Both the position numbers and the translations under genes were made by a program. This document shows positions 25,583-33,606 of a DNA stretch of 64,000 nucleotides, in pieces. The first letter of the stretch is position 1. Each line of letters starts with the position of its first letter. This stretch comes from Anaerolinea sp. (GTDB lineage: Bacteria; Chloroflexota; Anaerolineae; Anaerolineales; Villigracilaceae). The stretch lies in assembly GCA_020723805.1 (NCBI GenBank), contig DYID01000011.1, positions 1 through 64,000 on the forward strand, in the 5' to 3' direction. A model generated the notes under the pieces. It worked only from the letters and a program-made list of their open reading frames with translations. It was not told the origin of the DNA and did not search any database.

Positions 25583-25642
25583 GGCGAATTCCTTTGGATG
25601 TTATTTTGCGAAAAGAAAAAAACTTTGCGCTCCCGGCGCTGA

Positions 25643-26119
25643 TTAGGGCTTGGGCGGCTCCGAATACCAACTGTAATCCCAGAAATTGTAGAGTGGAAAC
25701 AGCGTTATCTTCCATGTGCCGTTCTGCCGTACGAGCGTGGCTCTCTGTTCACTGCGATAACCGGGTGAAAACGGATCACCGCCGCTGTAAATCTGCGCCA
25801 CCTCCACCGAGGCTTCATCTCCGCTGATGTGGGATGCGCCGATGTCCACGGCGTCGTTGTTGGGGTTGGCGTATCCCTGCAGGAAGGGACGGCGGAATTC
25901 CTCATAGGTGGGCTTGTACTTGAGGTCGGCGAGATAACCGTAAGCCTTCTCGTAATCTCCATTGATCAGCGCAAGCACATAATTGTGGACGACGCCTTCC
26001 GGAGTGTCCTCCGGCAGATAGGTTTGCGTATCCTGCCTGGCAAAGAACACCGCCAGCGCAACCACCACCAAAACTCCAATGCCAATCAAAATGCCGGTCA
26101 AAAAGCGGTCTTGTTTCAT
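25643..26119 (-). CDS. Membrane-anchored small protein with NTF2-like domain
   Basis: A 158-residue protein with one N-terminal membrane segment (about 8-28) and an outer domain. The pattern PEGVVHNYVLALINGDYEKAYGYL then ATLVRQNGTWKITLF looks like the NTF2/SnoaL or DUF4878 cone fold, in which an early helix holds a 'growing load' motif and the last strands carry a W. No function can be assigned. It lies 60 bp upstream of the DUF5671 gene on the same strand, so the two may be cotranscribed. Confidence 0.7.
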   Translation of the reverse strand: MKQDRFLTGILIGIGVLVVVALAVFFARQDTQTYLPEDTPEGVVHNYVLALINGDYEKAYGYLADLKYKPTYEEFRRPFLQGYANPNNDAVDIGASHISGDEASVEVAQIYSGGDPFSPGYRSEQRATLVRQNGTWKITLFPLYNFWDYSWYSEPPKP

Positions 26120-26355
26120 GGGTACCTCCGGTCAATTCATTGTATTGTCTTTGGGACGAAAAAACAAGCGAAAAGTTTCTAAGAGACCAGGACTTTCTTA
26201 AAGTCGAGAGATGATGGCAAAAGTCAGTGTAAGATGGGCGTCAAAGTAGCGACTGACAGGCGAAGATAAGCGAAGTTTGTTTTAGTGGATACGAGTCCAA
26301 TGACCAGGTTATTTAGGCAAGCCTTGGACGGGGTGATTGCCAACGCAAAGCCAGA

Positions 26356-26397
26356 ACACAGAGACCACAGATATGACTTTCTCTGTGGTCTCTGTGT
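26356..26397. repeat. Perfect 16-bp inverted repeat (ACACAGAGACCACAGA)
   Basis: ACACAGAGACCACAGA (26356-26371) and its complement (26382-26397) flank a 10-base loop. It sits 43 bp beyond the end of the phnE2 gene and may act as a 3' hairpin for the transporter transcript, though no T-run follows. Words of the same type (ACCACAGATGAACACAGAGA) occur at 62076. The rest of the 320-bp gap 26120-26439 holds nothing recognisable. Confidence 0.75.
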
Positions 26398-26439
26398 CTT
26401 CTTTAGGATGAAATCGCCCTGCGGATCAGGCGACTGTCA

Positions 26440-27573
26440 TCACGTCAGCCGCTTGCGGATTTCGGAACTGAGAAAGTCCATCGCCCAGACGACGATGACG
26501 ATTGCCCAGATCGCCGTGCCAGCCTGATGCCACTTGAAATCGTTGATGCTCAGGTTGAGGTAGTAGCCGATGCCGCCGCCGCCCACAAAGCCGATGATGG
26601 TGGAGATGCGGACATTGATGTCCCAGTGATAGATGATGTAGGAAATGAAATCGGGGACGACCTGCGGCACGACACCGTAGCGCACGGTGTGGAGAGGCGG
26701 CGCGCCGGTGGCTTGCAGCGCCTCCACCGGACCGGGGTCAATGTTCTCCACCGCTTCCGAGAACAACTTGCCGAGCGAGGCAATCGTCACCACCGTGAGC
26801 GCCAGGAAACCGGGGAAGGGACCGAAACTCAGCCAGAAGCCGAAGACGGTCGCCATCACCAGCGGGTCGTAGGAGCGCATCAGATTGAAGAAGGAGCGGA
26901 AGAGGTAATAGACGAATGTGCCAATCACACCCTTGCGGGTGATGTTGCTGGCAGCAAGGAAACTGAGCGGCGCAGCAATGACGGTTGCCAGCGTGGTGGA
27001 GAGCAGCGCCATGAAGATCGTAACGAACATGTTGTCCGTCACGTCTTTCAACGCCTGGCTGGGCTTCAGCCCGCCGACCGGGGTGAGGGTATCCACTTCG
27101 AGGCGGCTGGCAACGCCGTCCACCGTGGATTGGATGGGACGCGCCTGCACTTCCTGGCTGAAATGCCCGTTGGCGTCGGTCTGCGTGCGGATGGCGGTCA
27201 TGGTGCGCCCGTCGGGCAGACGCCAGCGGATGACCACTTCGGAGTTGGGCTGGAGGTCGAATCCTTCGAGGGTAAACTTCTCGAGCGGTTCGGCGCACAA
27301 AACACTGGGGACGAGGCGAGGTCCCTCGGACGGAAGCGACTCCTCGGTCGGGGCGGAACCGCACGGGATGGGGAAGACGATGGAGACGGTGCGCGTCTCC
27401 ACATCGCGCGTGAACACATCGGGCGTCAGGAAGGCGGTCAATAGTTCCCTGCCTTTTGGCAGGTCGCGGAACAGGCGCGGGAAATCCGCTTCGGTGACGC
27501 GGTACGAAACGGCGAAGGCGGCAATCACCAGTGCGGTGATGAGCGTGTTGCGAACGATGCGCGAAACGGGCAT
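26440..27573 (-). CDS. phnE: PhnE-type permease 2 with extracytoplasmic insert
   Basis: A 377-residue permease of a phosphonate/phosphite-type ABC importer. After one N-terminal membrane segment (about 8-26), residues 55-175 form an extra outer domain with two Cys (71 and 93) and beta-rich sequence (FTLEGFDLQPNSEVVIRWRLPDG). The normal permease domain (about 180-375) follows, with the coupling motif EALQATGAPPLHTVRYGVVPQ. Standard PhnE proteins have about 260-280 residues, so the insert is extra. Translation is tightly coupled to the upstream permease (one base between TGA and ATG). Confidence 0.9.
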   Translation of the reverse strand: MPVSRIVRNTLITALVIAAFAVSYRVTEADFPRLFRDLPKGRELLTAFLTPDVFTRDVETRTVSIVFPIPCGSAPTEESLPSEGPRLVPSVLCAEPLEKFTLEGFDLQPNSEVVIRWRLPDGRTMTAIRTQTDANGHFSQEVQARPIQSTVDGVASRLEVDTLTPVGGLKPSQALKDVTDNMFVTIFMALLSTTLATVIAAPLSFLAASNITRKGVIGTFVYYLFRSFFNLMRSYDPLVMATVFGFWLSFGPFPGFLALTVVTIASLGKLFSEAVENIDPGPVEALQATGAPPLHTVRYGVVPQVVPDFISYIIYHWDINVRISTIIGFVGGGGIGYYLNLSINDFKWHQAGTAIWAIVIVVWAMDFLSSEIRKRLT

Positions 27574-27574
27574 G

Positions 27575-28963
27575 TCACACCAGCCTTTCGCGCAGTTTGG
27601 CGCTAACGTAATCCAGCACGATGACGATGAAGGCGATGGCAATGAAGACCGCGCTCACGCCGCGCATGTTGTTGACGCGGATGAGTTCGATGAGCAGGTA
27701 GCCGATGCCGCCGCCGCCCACCAGACCGATGACGGTGGCGGAGCGTACGTTGATGTCCCAGCGGTAGATGGTGAAGGCGGTGAAGGGCGGGATGATTTGC
27801 GGAATGACGGCGTAGCGCACCACCTGAAGCCAGTTTGCGCCGGTGGCGCGGACGGCTTCGATGGGACCGGGATCAATCCCTTCGATGACTTCCGAATAAA
27901 GTTTGCCGAGCGCCGCCACCGAGTGCAGGGCGAGCGCCAGCATACCGGCGAACGGTCCCAGCCCCACGATGACGACGAAAATGATGGCGATGATGAGCGA
28001 TTCAATCGAGCGCAGGATGTTGAGCAGTGTGCGGACGATGACATACACGGCATACGTGACGGGGTTGCCGCTCATCAGGTTGCGCGCCGCCAGGAAAGAG
28101 AGCGGAACCGCAAAGAGCATCGCCAGCCCGGTTGCCATGAGCGCCATTGAAATGGTCGCAAGCGCGCCCTTCAACACTTCCCCGCCGATGAAGGAAAGTT
28201 CATAGCCGCCAGCCGGGCGGTATTGCTCGAAATAGACGCGGTGGAATTGCGGCAGAGTAGGGTCGGGGGCGGCGACCAGCGCGGTGGAAGGAACGCGGAT
28301 GGTGGTGGTCAGCGAGCCGCTCTCATCGGTCGTCAGCGTCAGCATGGAAATTTCGCCCTCGCCGAGCATGAGCGGGTTGCCAATGGGGTTCTGCCAGAAA
28401 ATGCTCGTTTCGGCGTTTGCCCACATCCCCGTCACGTTGACGATGAGGGTCTCGCCTACGCCGCCGCAATCGGGGATGACCGTCGCAACACGCCCGGCGT
28501 CTTCGCGGCGGGCGGCGGGCGGCTGGCTGGAACACGGCACCTGCACCGGCACCCACATCTGGTTCACTTCGCGGCGCGGCTGGATGAAATCGGGGCGCGT
28601 CATCGGGCGCAGAATTGCCAGCGCGCGGTCCATGTTGGCTTTGCTGAAGTCAATCTCCACCACCTGCCAGCCGATGCCATAAGCGGCAGCCAGCCCAAAG
28701 AACAGCGGCAGGAGGATGGAACGCGCCCGCCCGCCCGCCAGGCTGATGGCGTCCCAAACGTTCCACAGCCAGATCAAAATCGGCGAGGCGTACCACAGCG
28801 GCTTGCCATACCAGATGACCGTTGCAAGAATGACCAAAAACCCAAGCAGGATGCCGACTCCGCGATAGCGCTCGCCCAGCAGGAACTGTCCCAGACCGGG
28901 GACGACGGCGGATGCGACTCCGCTTCGCACTACGGGACGGCGGGTTGCTGTTTCGTTGGACAT
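27575..28963 (-). CDS. phnE: PhnE-type permease 1 with extracytoplasmic insert
   Basis: A 462-residue permease. Residues 15-100 add three membrane segments starting with a TM2/DUF5683-like motif (SAVVPGLGQFLLGERYRG). Residues 130-245 form an outer beta-rich domain with Cys144 and Cys166, similar to the insert of the second permease, and about 262-455 is the normal permease domain with EAVRATGANWLQVVRYAVIPQ. The two permeases are paralogues and likely form a heterodimer. ATG 28963 has GGGGGA before it; a GTG overlapping the phnC stop is an alternative. Confidence 0.9.
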   Translation of the reverse strand: MSNETATRRPVVRSGVASAVVPGLGQFLLGERYRGVGILLGFLVILATVIWYGKPLWYASPILIWLWNVWDAISLAGGRARSILLPLFFGLAAAYGIGWQVVEIDFSKANMDRALAILRPMTRPDFIQPRREVNQMWVPVQVPCSSQPPAARREDAGRVATVIPDCGGVGETLIVNVTGMWANAETSIFWQNPIGNPLMLGEGEISMLTLTTDESGSLTTTIRVPSTALVAAPDPTLPQFHRVYFEQYRPAGGYELSFIGGEVLKGALATISMALMATGLAMLFAVPLSFLAARNLMSGNPVTYAVYVIVRTLLNILRSIESLIIAIIFVVIVGLGPFAGMLALALHSVAALGKLYSEVIEGIDPGPIEAVRATGANWLQVVRYAVIPQIIPPFTAFTIYRWDINVRSATVIGLVGGGGIGYLLIELIRVNNMRGVSAVFIAIAFIVIVLDYVSAKLRERLV

Positions 28964-28974
28964 ATCCCCCGCCC

Positions 28975-29736
28975 TCACAGGGAAGCGGCGCGCACTTCCT
29001 GCGCCTCTTCTCCGTAGATTTCCTTGAACTTGGCGCGGTCAATCTCCTTTGCCGAGCCCTCGAAGACTTTCACGCCGTCCTTGAGCGCCACCACGCGCGT
29101 GGCGTAGCGATGAACGAGGTCCAAAAAGTGCAGCGAGCAGATGACGGTAATCCCCTCTTTGTTGAGACCTTCGAGATATTGCAGAATGGAATGCGAGAGA
29201 ACCGGGTCGAGGCTGGCAACCGGCTCGTCGGCGAGAATCAGTTTGGGGTCCTGCATGAGCGCGCGCGCAATCCCCACGCGCTGCTGCTGTCCGCCGGAGA
29301 GGGCGTCGGCGCGGCTGTAGGCTTTATCGGCAATGCCCACGCGGTCCAAAGCCTGCAACGCGCGCTGTTTGTCTTCCTGCGCCCAGATGCCCAGCAGACT
29401 CGTCCAGGGGTTGACGTAGCCCAGCCGCCCGGAGAGGACGTTGGTCATCACGCTGGAACGTTTGACCAGGTTGAATTGCTGAAAGACCATGCCGATTTTG
29501 CGGCGGATGCGGCGCAGTTCGGCGGGCGGAGCGGCGGTGATGTCCACATCGTCCCAGAAAATTTTGCCCTCGGTGGGTTCGATCAGACGATTGATGCAGC
29601 GCAGCAGGGTGGATTTGCCCGACCCCGAAAGCCCGATGACCACCAGAAACTCGCCGTCCTTCACATCGAAGGAAACGTTCTTGAGCGCCTGCGTGCCGTT
29701 GGGATAGGTTTTGGAGAGGTTTTGGATTTTCAGCAT
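28975..29736 (-). CDS. phnC: PhnC-type phosphonate ABC transporter ATPase
   Basis: A 253-residue ABC ATPase with Walker A GLSGSGKST (35-43), Q-loop VFQQFNLVKRSSVMTNVLSGRLGY typical of PhnC, signature LSGGQQQRVGIARAL, Walker B LILADEPVASLDP and switch His in CSLH. It energises uptake of phosphonate, phosphite or a related oxyanion with the two PhnE proteins. The ORF-track start is 38 codons upstream, where it translates an intergenic hairpin; MLKIQNLSKTYPNG is the normal start. Confidence 0.95.
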   Translation of the reverse strand: MLKIQNLSKTYPNGTQALKNVSFDVKDGEFLVVIGLSGSGKSTLLRCINRLIEPTEGKIFWDDVDITAAPPAELRRIRRKIGMVFQQFNLVKRSSVMTNVLSGRLGYVNPWTSLLGIWAQEDKQRALQALDRVGIADKAYSRADALSGGQQQRVGIARALMQDPKLILADEPVASLDPVLSHSILQYLEGLNKEGITVICSLHFLDLVHRYATRVVALKDGVKVFEGSAKEIDRAKFKEIYGEEAQEVRAASL

Positions 29737-29772
29737 GGAAAGCCCTCGTGACCCCCTCGGCTCTTCGAGCCA

Positions 29773-29806
29773 CTCCCTCCATCCCGCCAAAGCGGGATGG
29801 AGGGAG
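29773..29806. repeat. Long GC-rich hairpin upstream of phnC
   Basis: Perfect 15-bp stem CTCCCTCCATCCCGC/GCGGGATGGAGGGAG with a 4-base loop, flanked by CCCCCTC and GGAGGGGG that can extend pairing. It lies between phnD's terminator and the phnC start. Confidence 0.8.
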
Positions 29807-29814
29807 ACGGAGGG

Positions 29815-29848
29815 GGTAAAAAAGAGGGAGGACGTTTCGTCCTCCCTC
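29815..29848 (-). terminator. Terminator between phnD and phnC
   Basis: On the minus strand GAGGGAGGACG/CGTCCTCCCTC (11 bp, 3-base loop) is followed by TTTTTTACC. It would cut most transcripts after phnD and let a minority read into phnCEE, giving more binding protein than membrane complex. Confidence 0.88.
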
Positions 29849-29864
29849 ACGTTTTGGGGATGGT

Positions 29865-30908
29865 TTACTTGAAGAGCGTGGTCGGGTCAATGCCGGAGGC
29901 TTCGAGGTAGAGGCGATACTCATCATAGAAGGTATCGTCCACAACCTTGAGACCTTCGATGCTGTAGCCGCCGCTCTTGAGCAGAGCGCGTCCTTCTTCG
30001 GTGCCAGCCAGGTCGAGCAGCGCCTGGGTCAGTTTCTCACGGATTTCCGCAGGAACGTTGGAGGCGAAGGAGACGTTATCGTTCGGGATGAACGGCTCGG
30101 AGACCCAGATGATGACGACTTTGTCGTTCACATCGGGGAAGTCGTTGACGACGTTCGAGCGGGCGTCAATGAAGGTCGCGCCGAAGTCGCAGATTTCGCC
30201 CTTGGGGCTGAGGTAAATGGATTTGATGACGGTGGGGTGACCCTGAACGAACGCACCGGTCTTGACCTTGATGTCGTTGGCTTTGAGCAGACCGAAGGGA
30301 AGCACGTAGCCGGAGGAAGAAAGCGGATCGGTCCAGCAGGGCTTCTTGTCGGCGAACTGCGCCAGGGCGGTGGCGGCGTCGGCGGTGGATTTGCCGGTCG
30401 CCGGATCATAGTAAGAGGTGAAACCCGCCGCAGCGTTGGCGACGAACTGGAAGCCGTAGTGGTCGGAGCCAAAGCGGATGGTGGCGAGCGCTACATCAGC
30501 GTAACCCTTGCCGTGCGCAACCACATACTGCGTGGGAGCCAGCCAGCCGATGTGAGCCTGTCCGGCGCCCATGGCTTCGATCATGGCGGCGTAGTTGGTC
30601 GGCACAACCGTCTTGATGGTGTAGCCGGTCATCTCGCTCAGTTTGGCGGCAATCGCTTCACCACCGGTCTGAAGTTCCTGGGTGGTGGCGGAAGGAGCCA
30701 GCGCCATGATGAGCGGATTGTCAGCAGTGCCGAGTTCGGGCGCGGGCGCTTCGGTGGGGGCGGCAGTGGGTTCCGGGGCTTTGGTTGGCTCCGGCGCCTG
30801 GGTGGGGGCGGCGGGTTCCTCAGTGGGCGTAGCGGCAGGACCGCAAGCGGCAAGCGCCAACGCGAGGACCGTCGTCACTGCAAAGAACAGGTAGAGTGAC
30901 TTCTTCAT
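29865..30908 (-). CDS. phnD: PhnD-type substrate-binding lipoprotein 1
   Basis: A 347-residue lipoprotein: signal peptide with lipobox ending at Cys22 (ALAACGP), a linker of Pro/Thr/Glu/Ala repeats (about 25-58), then a PhnD/PtxB-type binding domain (about 62-345). Family features include LIMALAPSATTQELQTGGEAIAAKLSEMTGY, AHIGWLAPTQYVVAH, GYVLPFGLLKAN and CDFGATFIDAR. It captures phosphonate, phosphite or phosphate-like ligands at the cell surface. AGGAG precedes the ATG. The substrate cannot be fixed from the sequence. Confidence 0.93.
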   Translation of the reverse strand: MKKSLYLFFAVTTVLALALAACGPAATPTEEPAAPTQAPEPTKAPEPTAAPTEAPAPELGTADNPLIMALAPSATTQELQTGGEAIAAKLSEMTGYTIKTVVPTNYAAMIEAMGAGQAHIGWLAPTQYVVAHGKGYADVALATIRFGSDHYGFQFVANAAAGFTSYYDPATGKSTADAATALAQFADKKPCWTDPLSSSGYVLPFGLLKANDIKVKTGAFVQGHPTVIKSIYLSPKGEICDFGATFIDARSNVVNDFPDVNDKVVIIWVSEPFIPNDNVSFASNVPAEIREKLTQALLDLAGTEEGRALLKSGGYSIEGLKVVDDTFYDEYRLYLEASGIDPTTLFK

Positions 30909-31013
30909 TTATTTCTTCTCCTTTTGGAAATGTTTGAACCGTGAGAGGTTCTCCGGCGCATGATAATACAACCGATTCACCGGAATGACAAGTGACATTC
31001 GTTTAACAGAACA

Positions 31014-32045
31014 TTATCGCCTGTTGAGAATCGCCGTGAGGTCCAGCCCGGCGCTCTTTATGAAGGCATGAAAATCGCCAAAGTCTCCGTCATTCACCGC
31101 CTGAATTTCGTCGAAGCCGTATGCCGTTTGAAACGCCGCGTAGCCCGCATCGGTTTGACGGATGGCGGGAATCAAATCGCGGAAGAGGTTCCGCATGGGC
31201 GGGGGCATCTTCGTCGAGAACGCCAGCACCTCGTAGGGAATAATTTCCTCGGATCGCCAGATCACCAGCACCTGCTCGACCAGATCCGGCATGGCATCTT
31301 CGAGGGAGGGGAATTTACGCGCATCAATGTATGTCGCGCCGAAATCGCAGATGCCGCCCACATACAGCGACCTCACCATCGCGGCATGGTCTCCGGCAAA
31401 GGCGGCGCTTCGCGTCTGAACCTGAGCCTGATTCAACATCCCCAGCGGAACGATATACCCCGCAAGCGACGTTTCCTCGCTCCAGCACGGCTTCTTATCC
31501 GCAAACTGCGCCAGCGCAACGGATAGTTCCGCTGTATTCTCTCCAATCTTGGCATTGAAATAGGATGTGAACCCGTCCCGCCGCGCCGCAAGGAATTGTG
31601 TGCCATAGGCGATTTTTTCGTCCCGCACTACCGCATACTGTGCGCGGACGAGGTCTTTTTGATAGGCAAGCGCATACGAAAGCGGGTCGAGCAAGGCAAT
31701 GTGCGCGTTCCCCTTTTCGAGCGCCTCTGCCAGCGCGGCATACGTTTCGGGAGCCGTGACCACCACTACATATCCCGTCCGTTCGGTCAACTGGGCGGCA
31801 ATTTCGCGCGCGGCGTTGACCTGCTCCGGAGTGGTCGCGGTGGAAGGAGGCAGGGCGAGAATGATGGGATTTTCCGCCAGCCCCAGTTCCGCCGCCGGCA
31901 CGAGAGGCGTCTCTTCCACAACGGGCATCGTCACAGGGGCGGGGACCGCTGTCGGCGTTGATTCCACAAGAGGCGGCAATGTGCAATTCCCCAGCACAAA
32001 GGCGGTCAGAAGAAAAAGCGTTGGAACTAGAAAAGGTCGTTTCAC
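31014..32045 (-). CDS. PhnD-type substrate-binding lipoprotein 2
   Basis: A 343-residue paralogue of the neighbouring PhnD, with lipobox Cys21 (VLGNCT), Pro/Thr/Val-rich linker (about 25-55) and the same domain landmarks: IILALPPSTATTPEQ, AHIALLDPLSYALAY, ALAQFADKKPCW, GYIVPLGMLNQA and ICDFGATYIDAR. It lies directly upstream of phnD on the same strand (105-bp gap), so the transporter has two binding proteins, perhaps of different specificity. The ALAQFADKKPCW block is identical in both, but the ligand-loop residues GWLAPTQ are changed to ALLDPLS. Confidence 0.9.
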   Translation of the reverse strand: MKRPFLVPTLFLLTAFVLGNCTLPPLVESTPTAVPAPVTMPVVEETPLVPAAELGLAENPIILALPPSTATTPEQVNAAREIAAQLTERTGYVVVVTAPETYAALAEALEKGNAHIALLDPLSYALAYQKDLVRAQYAVVRDEKIAYGTQFLAARRDGFTSYFNAKIGENTAELSVALAQFADKKPCWSEETSLAGYIVPLGMLNQAQVQTRSAAFAGDHAAMVRSLYVGGICDFGATYIDARKFPSLEDAMPDLVEQVLVIWRSEEIIPYEVLAFSTKMPPPMRNLFRDLIPAIRQTDAGYAAFQTAYGFDEIQAVNDGDFGDFHAFIKSAGLDLTAILNRR

Positions 32046-32074
32046 GTTGAAGTAGCGGAGATTATAATACGCGC

Positions 32075-32746
32075 ATGAAAAATAACAGCCTGTTCTCGAT
32101 TTTGATTCTGATTGTGCTGGTGGCGGGCGTCTATTTCATCGTCCAGACCGTGCGCGAGGCATCACAAGCCGCGGCGGAGCCCTTCCAGCAGGTGAACGAG
32201 GCGAACCGCGCCCTGCAAACGCAGGTGGCGAACCTGCTCAATCCCACCCCCACCATCATCCCCGACCCGGTGACCTACATCAACGAAATCCGCGCGCTGG
32301 CGCGGCTGGAGACGATTCAATACAGCGTGGAAAAGGTCATTAGCGGGCAAACAGGCGGCGGGACGTTCGAAGCGTTGTTCGGGGATAAAATCCTGTTTGT
32401 GGGGCATGGCAAGGTCATCGCCGGCATAGACATGGACAAACTCCGCCCGGAACATCTGCGTTACGAGAATGGCGTGTTGACGGTCAACCTGCCGCCCGCC
32501 GAAATTTTCATCGCCACGCTCGATAACGAGAAATCCTACGTGTACGACCGCGAGACGGGCTTGCTCACCAAGCCCGATCCGAATCTCGAAACGCTCGTCC
32601 GCCAGAAGGCAGAGCAGGAAATTCTCAAAGCCGCGCTGGAGGACGGCATTCTCGAACAGGCACAGGTCAACGCGGAGGCGTACCTGCTCAAGTTCTTTGC
32701 CGCGCTCGGTTTTCCCAATACGATTTTTGTGAGCGATCAGGGATGA
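32075..32746 (+). CDS. DUF4230 family membrane-anchored protein
   Basis: A 223-residue protein with one N-terminal membrane segment (about 7-25), a helical stretch, and a DUF4230 domain (about 75-220). The family pattern is clear: LARLETIQYSVEKVI, LFVGHGKVIAGIDMDKL and the strand VLTVNLPPAEIFIATLDNEKSYVYDRETGLL. Function is unknown; the topology puts the domain outside. It is divergent from phnD2 (29 bp between starts), so shared promoter control is possible. Confidence 0.88.
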   Translation: MKNNSLFSILILIVLVAGVYFIVQTVREASQAAAEPFQQVNEANRALQTQVANLLNPTPTIIPDPVTYINEIRALARLETIQYSVEKVISGQTGGGTFEALFGDKILFVGHGKVIAGIDMDKLRPEHLRYENGVLTVNLPPAEIFIATLDNEKSYVYDRETGLLTKPDPNLETLVRQKAEQEILKAALEDGILEQAQVNAEAYLLKFFAALGFPNTIFVSDQG

Positions 32747-32756
32747 CCCCCTCTGT

Positions 32757-32783
32757 CCCCCATCATGCCAGGCGTGATGGGGG
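32757..32783. repeat. Hairpin in a convergent gap
   Basis: CCCCCATCA and TGATGGGGG form a 9-bp stem extended by GCC/GGC. It fills the 41-bp gap between DUF4230 and the LipM-like gene and probably ends both transcripts. Confidence 0.7.
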
Positions 32784-32787
32784 GAGG

Positions 32788-33600
32788 TTATACGCGCTCC
32801 GTCCATGACGGATGAGCGTACTTCTCTTTGACCAAAGCCTCTGCTCTTCTGGATTCGGACTCGGACAATTCTCCCCGCTCGAACCTTAATCCCAACTGCG
32901 CTTCGAACGCCTCGACGAAAGCCTGGGCGGCGGTCTCCCAACTGACCCTCCGCCCCAAAGCAGATTCAACCGTCGTCGCCCGTTCCAACAGCCGTTTCGC
33001 CGCCTGTTCCCGCGCCGCTTCATCCCCGAACACCAGCGCCTGCGTGATGCGCGTCAGGTCGCCGGTCAGCGGGAGCGAGCCGTGCTGAAGCACACCCTCC
33101 TTGCGCCGCGCCTGCGCCGAGCCGATGAGTTTTTTGCCGTTGACGGTGATTTCGTAGGTGGAGGGGACTTCAAAGCAGACGGGGTTATGCGTTCCACCTT
33201 GATCCGCCTTGCCCTCTTTCACCTCAACCGGAATTTCCAAACTTTTCACTGCCCGCAGCAACGCTCCCGCAAGGCGGTTGTAACTTTCGAGGACGCTTCC
33301 CTCCACGCGCGGCTCGTTTGCCGGGGCAATGACGGAGTAAGTGAGTTCGTCGGTGTGCAGAATGGCGCGTCCGCCGGTGGGGCGGCGGACAACCTCCCAG
33401 CCGCGGGCTGTAAGGCGTGCCGTGTCCACGTCCGCGAAGGGTTGGGCGTGACCGAGCGAGAGACAGGGCGGGGTCCACGCATAGAGGCGCAGGGTCGGGA
33501 GCGCTTTGCCGCGCCCGATGTGTTCGAGGATGGATTCATCCACCGCCATGTTCCACGCGCCGCGCGCCGCAGGGGTGATGAGGAGCCGCCAGAGGGTCAT
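32788..33600 (-). CDS. lipM: Octanoyltransferase LipM-like / lipoate-protein ligase family
   Basis: A 270-residue LplA/LipM-family protein that moves octanoyl or lipoyl groups to lipoyl domains. It shows RRPTGGRA (72-79), Cys142 in VCFEVPSTYEI (the acyl-carrying Cys of LipM-type transferases) and NGKKLIGSAQARRKEGVLQHGS with the conserved Lys. The Cys favours octanoyltransferase over ATP-dependent ligase. A poor or non-functional family member such as LipL cannot be excluded. It begins 7 bp from the end of the DUF2142 gene on the same strand. Confidence 0.85.
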   Translation of the reverse strand: MTLWRLLITPAARGAWNMAVDESILEHIGRGKALPTLRLYAWTPPCLSLGHAQPFADVDTARLTARGWEVVRRPTGGRAILHTDELTYSVIAPANEPRVEGSVLESYNRLAGALLRAVKSLEIPVEVKEGKADQGGTHNPVCFEVPSTYEITVNGKKLIGSAQARRKEGVLQHGSLPLTGDLTRITQALVFGDEAAREQAAKRLLERATTVESALGRRVSWETAAQAFVEAFEAQLGLRFERGELSESESRRAEALVKEKYAHPSWTERV

Positions 33601-33606
33601 ATGGGG

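Noticed and set aside
26285-26527. Plus-strand ORF of 80 aa starting MDTSPMTRLFRQ
   Set aside because: It runs through the 16-bp inverted repeat and into the antisense of phnE2; no ribosome binding site.
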